Assembly (NCBI GenBank): GCA_023014485.1
Contig: JAJOZX010000877.1
Location: 651,001-715,000, forward strand
Length of the DNA stretch: 64,000 bases
Origin: Bathynomus jamesi
Lineage: Eukaryota; Arthropoda; Malacostraca; Isopoda; Cirolanidae
Direction: 5' to 3'
Below, one piece after another: positions 54,935 through 64,000 of this stretch. The notes below the pieces were generated by a model that did not search any database, was not told the origin of the DNA, and worked only from the letters and a program-made list of their open reading frames with translations. The translations under genes were made by a program, and so were the position numbers. How positions within the stretch are numbered: the first letter of the stretch is position 1; the number at the start of each line of letters is the position of its first letter.

Positions 54935-56250
54935 GGCTGAAGGAGAAAGGAAAATAAGAATGAAGGTAAATCGAAAGAAAATAACAAAGAGGCAGGAAGA
55001 GTTACAAGGAGTTACAAGGAAAAGAAGTACCTCAAAAGGCCTTGCGGCCCATACCGGGGAGGTACCAATGGCAATGGGTGCCAGGGAAAATTTTGTACAC
55101 ACTCAAATAGTGTGCAAGATTTGGTCTAACCTTTTCTTGAACTGATCCACAGAGGAACTGTTCACAACTTCCGAAGGTAACCTGTTCCATGTGTCACAGA
55201 TCTTATACGTAAAGTAATTCCCACACACACTAGTCCTAAACCGTTTCAAATCCAACTTCCAACCATTGTTGCGAGTTGGGTTATCATTTAAACTAAACAT
55301 ACTTCTAAAATCGACATCGTTGAACCTGCGTAAGAGTTTGAAAACCTCGATCAGTTGACCGCGCAGCCTCCGAGTTTCAAGCGAAAACAAGTTCAGGGCG
55401 CGGAACCGTCGATTGTAGCCCATATGCCTAACGGAAGGGATTAACTTTGTGGCCCTCGCCTGCACTCGCTCCAGCCTCTCAATATATTTCCTGAGGGTGG
55501 GCGACCAGAACTGCACAGCATACTCCAGGTGCGGCCGAACAAGGGAATTGTACAGTGAGAGCACAATCTCCTTGTTCCGAAACTGAAATTGCCTCCTGAT
55601 ATAACCCAATAGTTTCTGGGCTCTCTTTTCCACCTCTACGCACTGTTTCGTAAACTTAAGGTCGCTGCTAATTAGCACACCCAAGTCCTTTTCTAAATCA
55701 GTCACTTCGATATTACTACCCAACATCGAGTAGTCCGACTTGGGATTGGCGTAGCCAATGTGCATCACTTTGCATTTACCCAAGTTAAACGGCATTTGCC
55801 ATTTTTCGGACCACTCTCCTATCCTACCTAGGTCCGCACGCAGTTCCTCGATCGCTTCGGGCGTCCCAACATTGGCCCAAAGCTTGGTGTCATCAGCGAA
55901 TTTGGCGATCCGACTGACGATGCCACCGTCGATATCATTTATGTAAATGATAAACAACAGTGGCCCCAAAACGGAACCCTGAGGAACCCCACTAGTGACC
56001 GAGGCCCAACCCGAACTAGCCCCTTTAATTACAACCCTCTGCCGCCTATTACTCAGCCAGAGAGAGAGAGAGAGAGAGATAGCGAAAGGAGAGGGGGAGG
56101 ACGAGAAGGAGGGAGTGAGGGTGGGGGGAGAAAGAGGGACTGCGTTGCTCCCACATCTCGGAGAGTGTGAAGAGGGACTGCGTTGCTCCCACATCTCGGA
56201 GAGTGTGAAGCGGAACTATTGTAGGGGACTGTACATCGAATCTCTACTGA
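54935..56250 (-). mobile_element. 5'-truncated jockey/CR1-like LINE
   Basis: The 3' untranslated part is 54935-55102, the RT part 55103-56070. Before it (56070-56250 on the minus strand) lies a CT-rich tract and a duplicated unit of about 37 bases (CTCTCCGAGATGTGGGAGCA). A related deleted copy lies in opposite orientation at 53505-53880. Confidence 0.8.
55103..56070 (-). CDS. Reverse transcriptase, C-terminal half (non-LTR, jockey superfamily type)
   Basis: An open frame of over 300 codons without stops. RT blocks in order: TSGVPQGSVLGPLLFIIYIN, AKFADDTKLW (catalytic FADD), then WQMPFNLGKCKVMHIG, DLGVLISSDLKFTKQC, SLVRPHLEYAVQFWSP and ERVQARATKLIP. The C-terminal domain ends FKKRLDQILHTI. 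The fingers part and the endonuclease are missing, and upstream frame comes from simple sequence, so the N-terminus is artificial. Clade (jockey, CR1, Rex or Daphne type) cannot be fixed by eye. Confidence 0.9.
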
Positions 56251-56290
56251 GGTACCTTTAATTAAAAATAACATTTTGTATAGCCTAAGG

Positions 56291-59200
56291 CAGGGGTGGG
56301 GGAACCTGCGGCCTTAAGGCCGCATGCGGCTTTCTGGGTCATCAAGTGCGGCCTTCTGCGGCTTATCGAGATAAATCTTAATTTATATAAAAACCATGAA
56401 TTCCAAGCAGTTAAAATAATAATATATCACAGAATATAACTACTGAACTCTTACAAAATAAATACTAGCTAATGCTAAAGCATCGCGCCGAATGTAAAGT
56501 GAACGAAATATAACTAACTTTATAAATCATTCACACCCATATGTACAAAACACATGTAGACGTAAAAATAAGAAAAATGAACGCACCTTTATGAAATGAT
56601 GTGTTATTTGCGCCAATTGCCCGCTTCAGTTAAAGCTTTTCCAGAATTCTTCGTACACCTACGTTTTTCAAATCTTCACTTATTTACATTTTTTTAATTA
56701 CATGAGCAAATTACATACTGCGTAACTACGGAAATACATTTTTTTAATACATGCTACGGAAGACGCATTATAATAAATAAGAACAAATTACAAAGTATAC
56801 AGTATATATGACGTAGGTAGGGTTGCCAGATTTGTCAAATGCCCATGCGGGACAAAAAAATTTCTGAGGTTTTTTTTAAGACCAAATTTTTTTTCAAATT
56901 GAAACGATTTCTTCAACGGTTACAACAAACAAAATTAGAAAAATTTTATTGCAATAATATGTAACAATTAAACATCGTGAATAAATTGAAATTATTATAC
57001 ATAATATTGAAATTCTAAAATCTAAATCAATTCAGCCCTAAAAAATTTGCTTAAAAAAATATTTTTTTGCGGGACATTTTGAACGCGGGATTTTGACGCG
57101 GGATTTTGACGCGGGATTTTTGGATCAAATGCGGGACTGTCCTGTAAAATACAGGACGTAAGAACCATAATGTCAGTTGTTGGCAAATGTCAGTCAGTGA
57201 TTTGATTTCAGGTGGTGCACGTGCATGTGTGTCCGTCTATCGATGTGTGTTATTTGCTTTGATTATTTCGCTGCCTTGCTTGTTACCATCAATCAATAAT
57301 TTATGTTTTCAGATTAAATAAATTTCTTCATTTGCCTCCCCATCATGTCTAAAAAAGTAAAAAGAACGCTGAAAGAAGAAAATAGTCTTTAATGACGAAT
57401 GGGAATTACAATTTTTTGTAGTGTTTAATAGTTGTAAAATGACTTGCTTGCTCTGTGATACCGTAATTTCAACAATAAAGAAATACAATGCGCACCAGCA
57501 CTATGTTGCTCATAAGGACAATAAATATGCCAAATTAGAGGGTGAGGCTCGAAAGATTGCATTGAATAAATTAAAAGATGGAAAGCAAAAGCAAAGAGAA
57601 TTATTCCATTCAGTGTTAGGCCTACATCAAGGAAATGCTACGACTGAGGCAAGTTATAAAGTAGCATATTTGCTTGGAAAAAAAGGTAAGCCATTTAGCG
57701 ATGCAGAACTTACTGTATAAAGGAATGCATCGTTGAAGTCGTAAGATGCTTAGATCCAGATAAAGTTAACAAATATAAAGACGTACCTCTTTCAAGAAGA
57801 ACTAATACAGATCGGCAGCATGAGTTAGCTCGCAATGTAACTGAGCAACTTCAAAAAATAATCCAAAAAGAAACTGTATATTACTCAATAGATTTGGATG
57901 AATCGACAGATTCCACTGATTCAGCACAATTATTGTATTTTGTTCGTGCTGTAACTGAAAATTTTCATTTATTTGAAGAATTGCTCGCTTTAGGCACCCT
58001 TAAGGGAAGGACGCTGGGAATTGATATTTTCAACAACTTTAAAGATAAATGTTATGAAGTTGGACTAAATTTTACTAACTTGGTGAGTGTGTGTACAGAT
58101 GGTGCTCCATCTATGACTGGGAAGAACGAAGGATTTATTGCACATCTTAAAAGAGAACTCTCAGATCCAAATGCACTGATTTCTTTTCATTGCATTTTGC
58201 ATCAGCAAAATCTCTGTGCCAAATCTGTCATTTTAAATGACCCTTTGCAAAAAGTTATAGGTATTGTGAACTATATTCGAGCAAATGCTACGAGGCATCG
58301 CCAGTTTCGAAACATGCTCATGATGGATGATGAGATAATCAGTGTAGATTTGCCCTATCATTCGAAAGTGCGCTGGTTATCGCAAGGACAAGTATTAGTC
58401 AAAATTTTATCTTTGCGAGAGCAAATAATTGACTTTTTCCAAGGAAACAATCAACATTGTGAATTATCAGGTGCAAATTTTCACCGAGATGTTGCGTTTC
58501 TATGTGATATAATGTCAAAGCAAAATGAGTTAAATATTTCGCTGCAAGGTAAAACTAAATCTATCTATGATATGTGGCAAAAAATTCTGGCATTTAGAAA
58601 GAAGTTGTCGTTTTTCAAATCTCTTCTTGCTCAGTCGAAACTTTCAGAAGAACACTTTCCCCAGTTAACAAAAATAATTAATGAAAATGAAGAGTATAAC
58701 TGTGAATCTTTCGAAAAATACGAATCTGTTTTAGACTCATTAATCAAAGAATACAATGAAAGATTCATTGATTTTGAAAAGCATGATATCACCCTGAAAC
58801 TAGCTTTTCAACCTCACTTAGTTGATGTATCAAAGGCACCAGAAGAGTTACAAATGGAGCTTATTGAGTTGTCTGAAGATAATATCCTGAAATCTCTGTT
58901 TTATAGTAAGGAAGATCCCGTTGAAATTTGGAAAAAGGCGGTAGAATACCCTCGCCTTCGCGAACATGCTCGCCGATTGATTTCGTGCTTTTCTACGACA
59001 TACCGTTGTGAATCCACATTCTCATACTTGACACAAATCAAGAATTCGTTGAGAACACAGATGACAGATGAGCATCTGGAGGACCAATTAAAACTTAAAA
59101 CCTCCATGTTAGAACCCGATATCACAATGTTGTCTCACCAGAAGCACTCTCAAAGAAGTCATTCAATTATTAAAAAGGTAAGTGAATAAATTATTCGTCT

Positions 59201-59358
59201 TAAAATGCATGTATACTCCCTGCAAGCTATTAATTTAAATAATATTAACAAAAGGTTTAAAATTACTGTAAAAAATAGTCACACTTATTGACTGCGGCCT
59301 CATTGAGGGCGGCAAATTTCAATGTGGCCTTCACACATAAAAAGGTTCCCCACCCCTG
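56291..59358 (+). mobile_element. hAT transposon (3.07 kb) with perfect 8-bp target duplication
   Basis: Inverted ends CAGGGGTGGGG and CCCCACCCCTG, typical of hAT elements. GCCTAAGG at 56283-56290 is repeated at 59359-59366. Subterminal sequence is rich in GCGGCC. It carries a BED-finger/hAT transposase gene at 57345-59189. Confidence 0.95.
57345..59189 (+). pseudogene. hAT transposase (GTF2IRD2/ZBED-like type), two frameshifts
   Basis: From ATG 57345 (MSKKVKRTLKEEN). A frame change near 57385 leads to FFVVFNSCKMTCLLCDTV, a zinc-finger region with CxxC and HQHYVAH. A second near 57715 leads into the core. Catalytic blocks: DLDESTDSTDSAQLLYFVR (first Asp, about 57893), CTDGAPSMTGKNEGFIAHL (second Asp, 58093), HCILHQQNLCAKS (58190) and the C-terminal CFSTTYRCESTFSYL (Glu, about 58990). 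The 431-codon frame 57894-59189 is intact. The sequence type is the hAT group that gave rise to vertebrate GTF2IRD2/ZBED-like genes, from family knowledge. Only two small indels separate it from an open frame. Confidence 0.9.
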
Positions 59359-59563
59359 GCCTAAGGTATAGAGGCTTAGGATTTGTAGTCATTCAAATTT
59401 TCTATACAAGCTACTAACAAACTAACAATCATTAGAGTCTAATCTGAAGACTTTGTCAGTAAGTTAATCAGCATAAAGCATGACTCGGCTAAGAAGTGAT
59501 ATCTTATAATCCCTTTTTCTAGTTTCATTCTTACCTTTAATATCCAGTATATAGCAAACAAGT

Positions 59564-59702
59564 ACAGTTGCCCGCATATGTAATGTTTCTCACCTCGCAG
59601 GCGACTCTGTACATGTGAAAACGCCGCAGGGATAGTCAAGGTACCCTAACTGGGGGAAGGGGGGGTGGAAGGGAACAACCGAATCCAACAACATATAACA
59701 TT
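59564..59702 (+). repeat. Left arm of a 4.3-kb-spaced inverted repeat
   Basis: Starts GTACAGTTGCCCGCA and includes GTCAAGGTACCCTAACTGGG and CCAACAACATATAACA. The reverse complement lies at about 63760-63893. Either two dispersed copies of one repeat or the ends of a large element. Confidence 0.75.
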
Positions 59703-59800
59703 GACATACAGGTAAGGCGCCGTTCAAAAATTACGTAACGCTATTTTTGCTAAAACCTGACCTCCCTCCACCTGTATCGTTCCGACGTGGGCTTGCATCA
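59703..59800 (+). repeat. Fragment with TTCAAAAATTACGTAACGC
   Basis: The ATTACGTAACGC phrase followed by a C/T-rich stretch recalls a repeat motif common in arthropod genomes. Only a fragment is present, and the assignment is from memory. Confidence 0.3.
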
Positions 59801-59904
59801 TGAAAAAGAAAAACTATGGTATTTGTCATTTACCATTACTTATTCGGACTATAGTGGATTTAATTATCCCAGAAGAGTTCCTTGTTCCATGCACGGTCTG
59901 TGTG

Positions 59905-59931
59905 TATCATATATATATATATATATATTTT

Positions 59932-59978
<47 letters not shown>

Positions 59979-59987
59979 TGTGTGTGT
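59905..59987. repeat. (TA)n/(GT)n microsatellite
   Basis: A TA tract turning into a GT tract. Confidence 0.95.
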
Positions 59988-60219
59988 TGACATTGAGCGA
60001 GAAAAAGATTGAGACAGTGTGAGAGAGAGCGAGGTAGAGGGTCAGAGAGAGTTAGTGGGAAATGACTTGTCGATTGTTACACAAAGAACTTGTTAACAGT
60101 TTCGATCTGAATAACAGTAACTGATTATCAAAATCACATAAGAATAATCCACGGTTATACTAGCATAAACATATTTTTATATACTTATCTGGAGGAGCTT
60201 CCGCAGCAGAAAAGCAAAC

Positions 60220-60770
60220 ATTATGCTCAAATACCAATAATTGTGTATTGCTCGGTACTCACAAGCCCATACAGAAAACGAGACATTACGAACATTGAAG
60301 CTATACAAGGACTTTTACGTCCGAGATAGAGGAAACAGAAGGTGAAGACCACTTGTCTCGACTACAATCCTTGTAACTCTACTCTCTCGAAAGAAGGTGC
60401 GAGCAGTACACAATAATATACATATGAAAACACTTGAGGGCTCTGTCCCTAACCTTAGAAATGAAATAGAAACAAACTGGAATGAGAGAAGAGGTAGATT
60501 TTGTACGGTCCTAGCTGTGGTGGGACAAGGGGCCATGAAAACGAGGATGGAAAATATCCTCAGAATACGAGGCCCAAAGCTTTTCAATGTCCTACCAAAA
60601 GAAGTGAGGAATCTTCAGCACACCGACCTGAATAACTTGAAGAACCAGCTGGACAGATTCCTTTGCAAAGTCCCTGACCAGACATGCGTGGCTGGCTACG
60701 AGGGCAGGAGGAGATCAGACAGCAATTCCCCCCTTCATCAAATCCCGCAAACTCACCTAAAGTATCCTAA
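60220..60770 (+). pseudogene. LINE reverse transcriptase C-terminal fragment
   Basis: Plus-strand segments carry the C-terminal domain of a jockey/CR1-type polymerase: RDITNIEAIQG, LQSL with LYSLERRCEQYTIIY, then NWNERRGRFCTVL, IRGPKLFNVLPKEVRNLQ and LDRFLCKVPDQTC. Two frames are needed before 60397, after which it is open to about 60805. RT catalytic blocks are absent. A separate lineage from the LINE at 54935-56250 judging by sequence. Confidence 0.7.
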
Positions 60771-61092
60771 AGTAAGTAAGTTATCAATTCATACAATATT
60801 ATACTAATGTTTGTGAAATGACGTTGATGGGCCAAACCGTGGCGTTGACATGGTTACTTGCTGTCGCCGTCGAGGAGAGACGACATATAGAGGTGTCGGT
60901 GGAAACCGTAAGGTGACGGTTGCATGAAGCAGGATATCATCACCGGTTTGTGGCTGATGCCTATTATATTAAGAGTGTTTTCCAGATTGTGTTTGTATTA
61001 TCAGTGTGGAGAGATAATGATTTAATCACGATGGACAGATACACCCATTGATGTTTTCCAGATTTCCAAGGCCTTTCCAGATTTCCAAGGCC

Positions 61093-61155
61093 TTTCGTGT
61101 ATTCAGAGCTACACCTCTTCATTCCCTGATGAGGTGTAGCTCTGAATACACGAAA
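61093..61155. repeat. Perfect 25-bp-arm hairpin with hammerhead-like core
   Basis: Arms 61093-61117 and 61131-61155 are exact reverse complements, with a 13-base loop. On the plus strand the second arm reads CTGATGAG, GTGT, ten bases, ACAC, GAAA, the order of a hammerhead ribozyme core apart from one extra G. AGGCCTT and TTTCCAAGG repeats precede it. It may be the tail of a Penelope-like element. Confidence 0.55.
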
Positions 61156-61231
61156 AGCATTGGAATCGTTTTCTTTTTCCTTGTGGGTTTGCAGCATTCA
61201 TTCATTTCACTGTTTAATTGTGAAATTCACC

Positions 61232-61291
<60 letters not shown>

Positions 61292-61440
61292 AAACACCAA
61301 TTCTGTATTACAACAAATATGCAAAGGTTGAGAATGTTTTACTAAATAATTAATCATACAAAATGATAAAGTCATAGCTCACAATTTGCCATAGATTAAC
61401 ATAAATGGCACAGCTATACCCGGTTCATAGTTAGTATTTA

Positions 61441-62730
61441 GTGTGTGGGTTCCTTCGGAACATCTCCCACTTAGCTATAGTGTGATCCAGCAGCTGGCGG
61501 CTGGTCCCCTCCTGCTGAGGCTCCCACGAGTTCACCACATTCCCCCACACGTTCTCAATGTGGTTGAGGTCACACCCTTTACTAGGCCAGTCCAGTAGTT
61601 CCAGATTTCGTGTCCTGCAAATGGGTTTTAAATATTAACCCTTTCATGCCGTAGGGGCGCAAATGAGACCATCAACTTTTATGAGATTTCAGTCATTCTG
61701 GAGATATAACACAAGTTTCTTTTTTGGCATGAAAAGTAAACGAAAATCAGGCATGAAAGAGTTAAAAGTAGAATTATATCTCATCCATACGCTTCATCAG
61801 TAACCCACTATTCGAGGTAGGTTTTAACCCCTATCTATTAGGGGTTTCTCTCAGTTAAATGTAATTGTGTGACGTTATACAAATAAGACAGTCTGCAATT
61901 ATCCAGAATAAAATCGTAGAGTGTTGTCATAATATTCAGAGTTAAAGGACAATTTTATGACCATTATTCGTCCCATGTAAATGTGGAAACCGGACATACA
62001 AATGTGTGTAATACATAAATCTTACTCTAGTAATAGTATAATATTCTATAACACACAAATACAACATATCTTCATAAAGATAATCTGCTCAGGATAAGGC
62101 AAGGCATACGCGCATACAGAAGGCAGCATCACCTCCTCCATGATCTCTATATATTGATCTGCCGTAAACCTCCCGTGGATCTCAGTCAGCTTTCCTAGTC
62201 CTTGCAGGTGCATCCATCCCCACACATTCGCCGTCACATGCCCACTCCGTGCTACTTCGTAAATATTTTGGCGGGCATATTTCGTGTTGTTCTGTCGCCA
62301 ACACCGAAGACGGCCGTGAATTGTAGACGCAAACGTCTTCTCGTCAGAGAAGATAACTCTGCTCCAGTATACGAGATCATCATTTATATGGTGGCGAGCA
62401 AACGAGAGCCTGGTCTGACGATGTCGTTCGTCGATCCTCTCTTTTTTGGCACGAGTACGGTGGTGATATCCTGCTTCATGCAACGGTGCCCACTGATACG
62501 CCCATATATAGTGTCTTCCGGATGGTGACTGCGTTGTTGATAGGATCGTTCTGCACTTCGTTGATTATTCTCTGGTCTTCTTCTGAGGTGGTCTTTCTTG
62601 GTGTCCCACACTTAGGACGATCTAGCAGATGCCCAGTTTCCTGCCACCTCTGCACACAGCGTCGAACAGGAGACTTCGAAATTCCCAGTTCCATGGCTAT
62701 GTCAGCTACAGAGAGGCCTGCTTCCCGCAT
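61441..62730 (-). pseudogene. Tc1-type transposase, disrupted
   Basis: From ATG 62730 (MREAGLSVADIAMELGISKS): a helix-turn-helix part with VRRCVQRWQETGHLLDRPK. After frame changes near 62520, MHEAGYHHRTRAKKERIDER and the catalytic region RVIFSDEKTF (first Asp) appear. FTADQYIEIMEEVMLPSV follows, ending near 62060. The block with the second Asp is missing. About 430 bases later the C-terminal LLDWPSKGCDLNHIENVWG, with the Glu, and EPQQEGTSRQLL follow at 61620-61441, after a TTTGCAG that resembles an acceptor. Either an intron plus deletion or an insertion separates the parts. Confidence 0.75.
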
Positions 62731-62914
62731 ACCAATTAATTATCCGGCGTCGCTGTGCAATTTTATCTTGACCAATCAGCTGGATTCATTTTCAGAGTCG
62801 GTGTTCGTGAAACGATGTAGAAATATGGTATGAGCATAGATCATGCCAGTAACCATGTCAACACCTCTGTTTGGCCCATCAACGTCATTTCACAAGCATT
62901 AGTATAATATTGTA

Positions 62915-63759
62915 CGAGTTTATAAATATACAGTATATACTGTAAGCCAGGTTAATTTCGCGGCAGCAAATTTTCGCTCTTTCATATCCTTAGACGAGTT
63001 CGCGGCATCATAATTTCGCGATAGTTATAATATTACAGATTAAAATGACGTCATGAATGACGACATTCATTCTGTACTGTGATTGGTCGAGGTTGAGGTC
63101 GTATATCAAGGCAAGTTTGGCCTCTTGTTATGTGGATAAAGTTTCAGCAGCACTCGACGTAAATGAAACTTTCGGTAAGATAGATTTGAAGCTCTCCACA
63201 CTGAAACAGATTCATGCTCTCTGCATGGGATAACCAACACAAAATGAGGAAGACCATTCGGAAGGGTTGGGAAACTAGCGGCATTCATGACATTCTTGTT
63301 ATACAGTAATAATACAGTATAATTTGAAATGTTTTTACTGCTTTTACTTTACAATGTTTTATTACAATATACTGAATTTACTTTTCAAATAAGGTATTTT
63401 AATGAGCTAAGTTTTATTTTCTTACTATTTTCCAAAGATTAGTTTAAATTGTCAAATTTTTGCCTGCTGGATATTTTCGCGTAAACTATATAGCCTACGC
63501 GAAAAAACGCGAAAATTTCCTGCAGGTGAACATTTGGCATTCACTAGTATATAAAAAGTTCTATTGTCGTAGCTGTTCATATAGATTTGTAGTAATCATA
63601 ATGGAACCTTATTACTGTATAAGACTAGTAAACTACATGGAGTTCAACGTTGTTCACAATCATATTAATTGTTTATCTTTATGAACACAGGCATTACATT
63701 ATAATTACCTGTATATCAATGACTGCACATTCAATTGTCCTTTAGATATATATGTTTGT
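62915..63759. other. AT-rich stretch with TTTCGCG motifs, no gene recognised
   Basis: TTTCGCG or AATTTCGCGG strings cluster at 62955-63020 and 63470-63515. Possibly a non-coding transposon, but ends could not be set. Confidence 0.35.
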
Positions 63760-63893
63760 GTTATATGTTGTTGGACTCGGTTTTCTCCCCTCCACCCTAC
63801 CTTCCCCCAGTTGGGGTACCTTGACTAACACTGCGACGTTGTTATATGGCCGGAGTCGCCTGTGAGGTGAGGAACATTATATGTGCGGGCAAC
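63760..63893 (-). repeat. Right arm of the 4.3-kb-spaced inverted repeat
   Basis: Reverse complement of 59564-59702 with scattered substitutions; shared CCAACAACATATAACA, GTCAAGGTACCC, AACTGGGGGAAGG and GTACAGTTGCCCGCA. Confidence 0.75.
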
Positions 63894-64000
63894 TGTACAT
63901 TAGTTAATGAAACGACAAATTCACGCATAGTCTCCAAGAGATGACTCGGTATCAGAAAAAACTTTCGGAATGGAAAGCAATTGTTATGTATGTAGGTAGA

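Larger units (their letters stand above)
60794..62912 (-). mobile_element. Tc1-like transposon with rearranged left part
   Basis: Inverted ends CAATATTATACTAATG, TGTGAAATGACGTTGATGGG, flanked by TA (60792-60793 and 62913-62914). The transposase is on the minus strand at 61441-62730. The left part (60870-60960) contains a plus-strand copy of a transposase stretch (GCATGAAGCAGGATATCA), so the left arm came from an inverted partial copy. A hairpin region and a (TA)n tract (61231-61288) are inserted after it. Confidence 0.75.

Noticed and set aside
63106..63684. Short frames near the window end as host genes
   Set aside because: Too short, no splice context and no family similarity.

Overview
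The window is transposon-dense eukaryotic DNA: no rRNA, tRNA, prokaryotic operon or recognisable host housekeeping gene is visible. Long (TA)n and (GA)n tracts, GT-AG introns inside transposase genes, Penelope-like, jockey/CR1-like, Tc1/mariner and hAT elements, and two Polinton/Maverick (adintovirus-like) elements suggest an invertebrate metazoan. An arthropod, perhaps a crustacean, is my guess from the repeat types only.

Layout. (1) Polinton A runs from before base 1 to about 26.7 kb. Minus-strand genes: two uncharacterised proteins, then protein-primed DNA polymerase B. Plus-strand genes: FtsK/A32-type packaging ATPase, a small pX-like basic/hydrophobic protein, a conserved protein with a GSNIVDIV motif, integrase with a C-terminal chromodomain, penton-like minor capsid protein, pVI-like protein, double-jelly-roll major capsid protein and adenain-like protease. 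A spliced minus-strand gene closes the right end. Copy A is broken by a LINE (6.2-7.8 kb), a 6.3-kb TIR transposon coding a CXC-type protein (8.8-15.0 kb), a hAT-like element (15.5-17.6 kb), a mariner MITE (21.7 kb) and a Penelope-like element lying in the intron of the right-end gene. (2) Polinton B, same orientation, follows directly (about 26.98-48.3 kb) with the same gene order. It is broken by another hAT-like element (27.4-30.8 kb), a Tc1 element (38.1-39.1 kb) and a third hAT-like element (43.3-47.0 kb). (3) From 48.3 kb to the end lies a graveyard: tandem repeats, nested mariners, a Tc1 relic, a jockey/CR1-like LINE with a deleted derivative, a hAT element with a perfect 8-bp duplication, another Tc1 element and a hairpin.

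How the parts fit. The Polinton genes form a virus-like set: PolB copies the genome, the integrase inserts it, the ATPase, protease and capsid proteins build a particle. Neighbouring genes overlap by a few bases (ATGA, TAATG, ATG inside the preceding coding end). Most of these genes carry stops and frameshifts in both copies, so both elements are fossils. Because A and B are paralogous and none of their recognised insertions is shared, each supplies the empty site for many insertions in the other, which fixes the ends of the nested elements unusually well.

The least familiar content is: the two-to-three-exon gene at the right end of both Polintons; the uncharacterised genes downstream of polB; the CXC-type TIR transposon with a likely 5-bp target duplication; and a divergent hAT-like family whose two ends are each a ~385-bp foldback.
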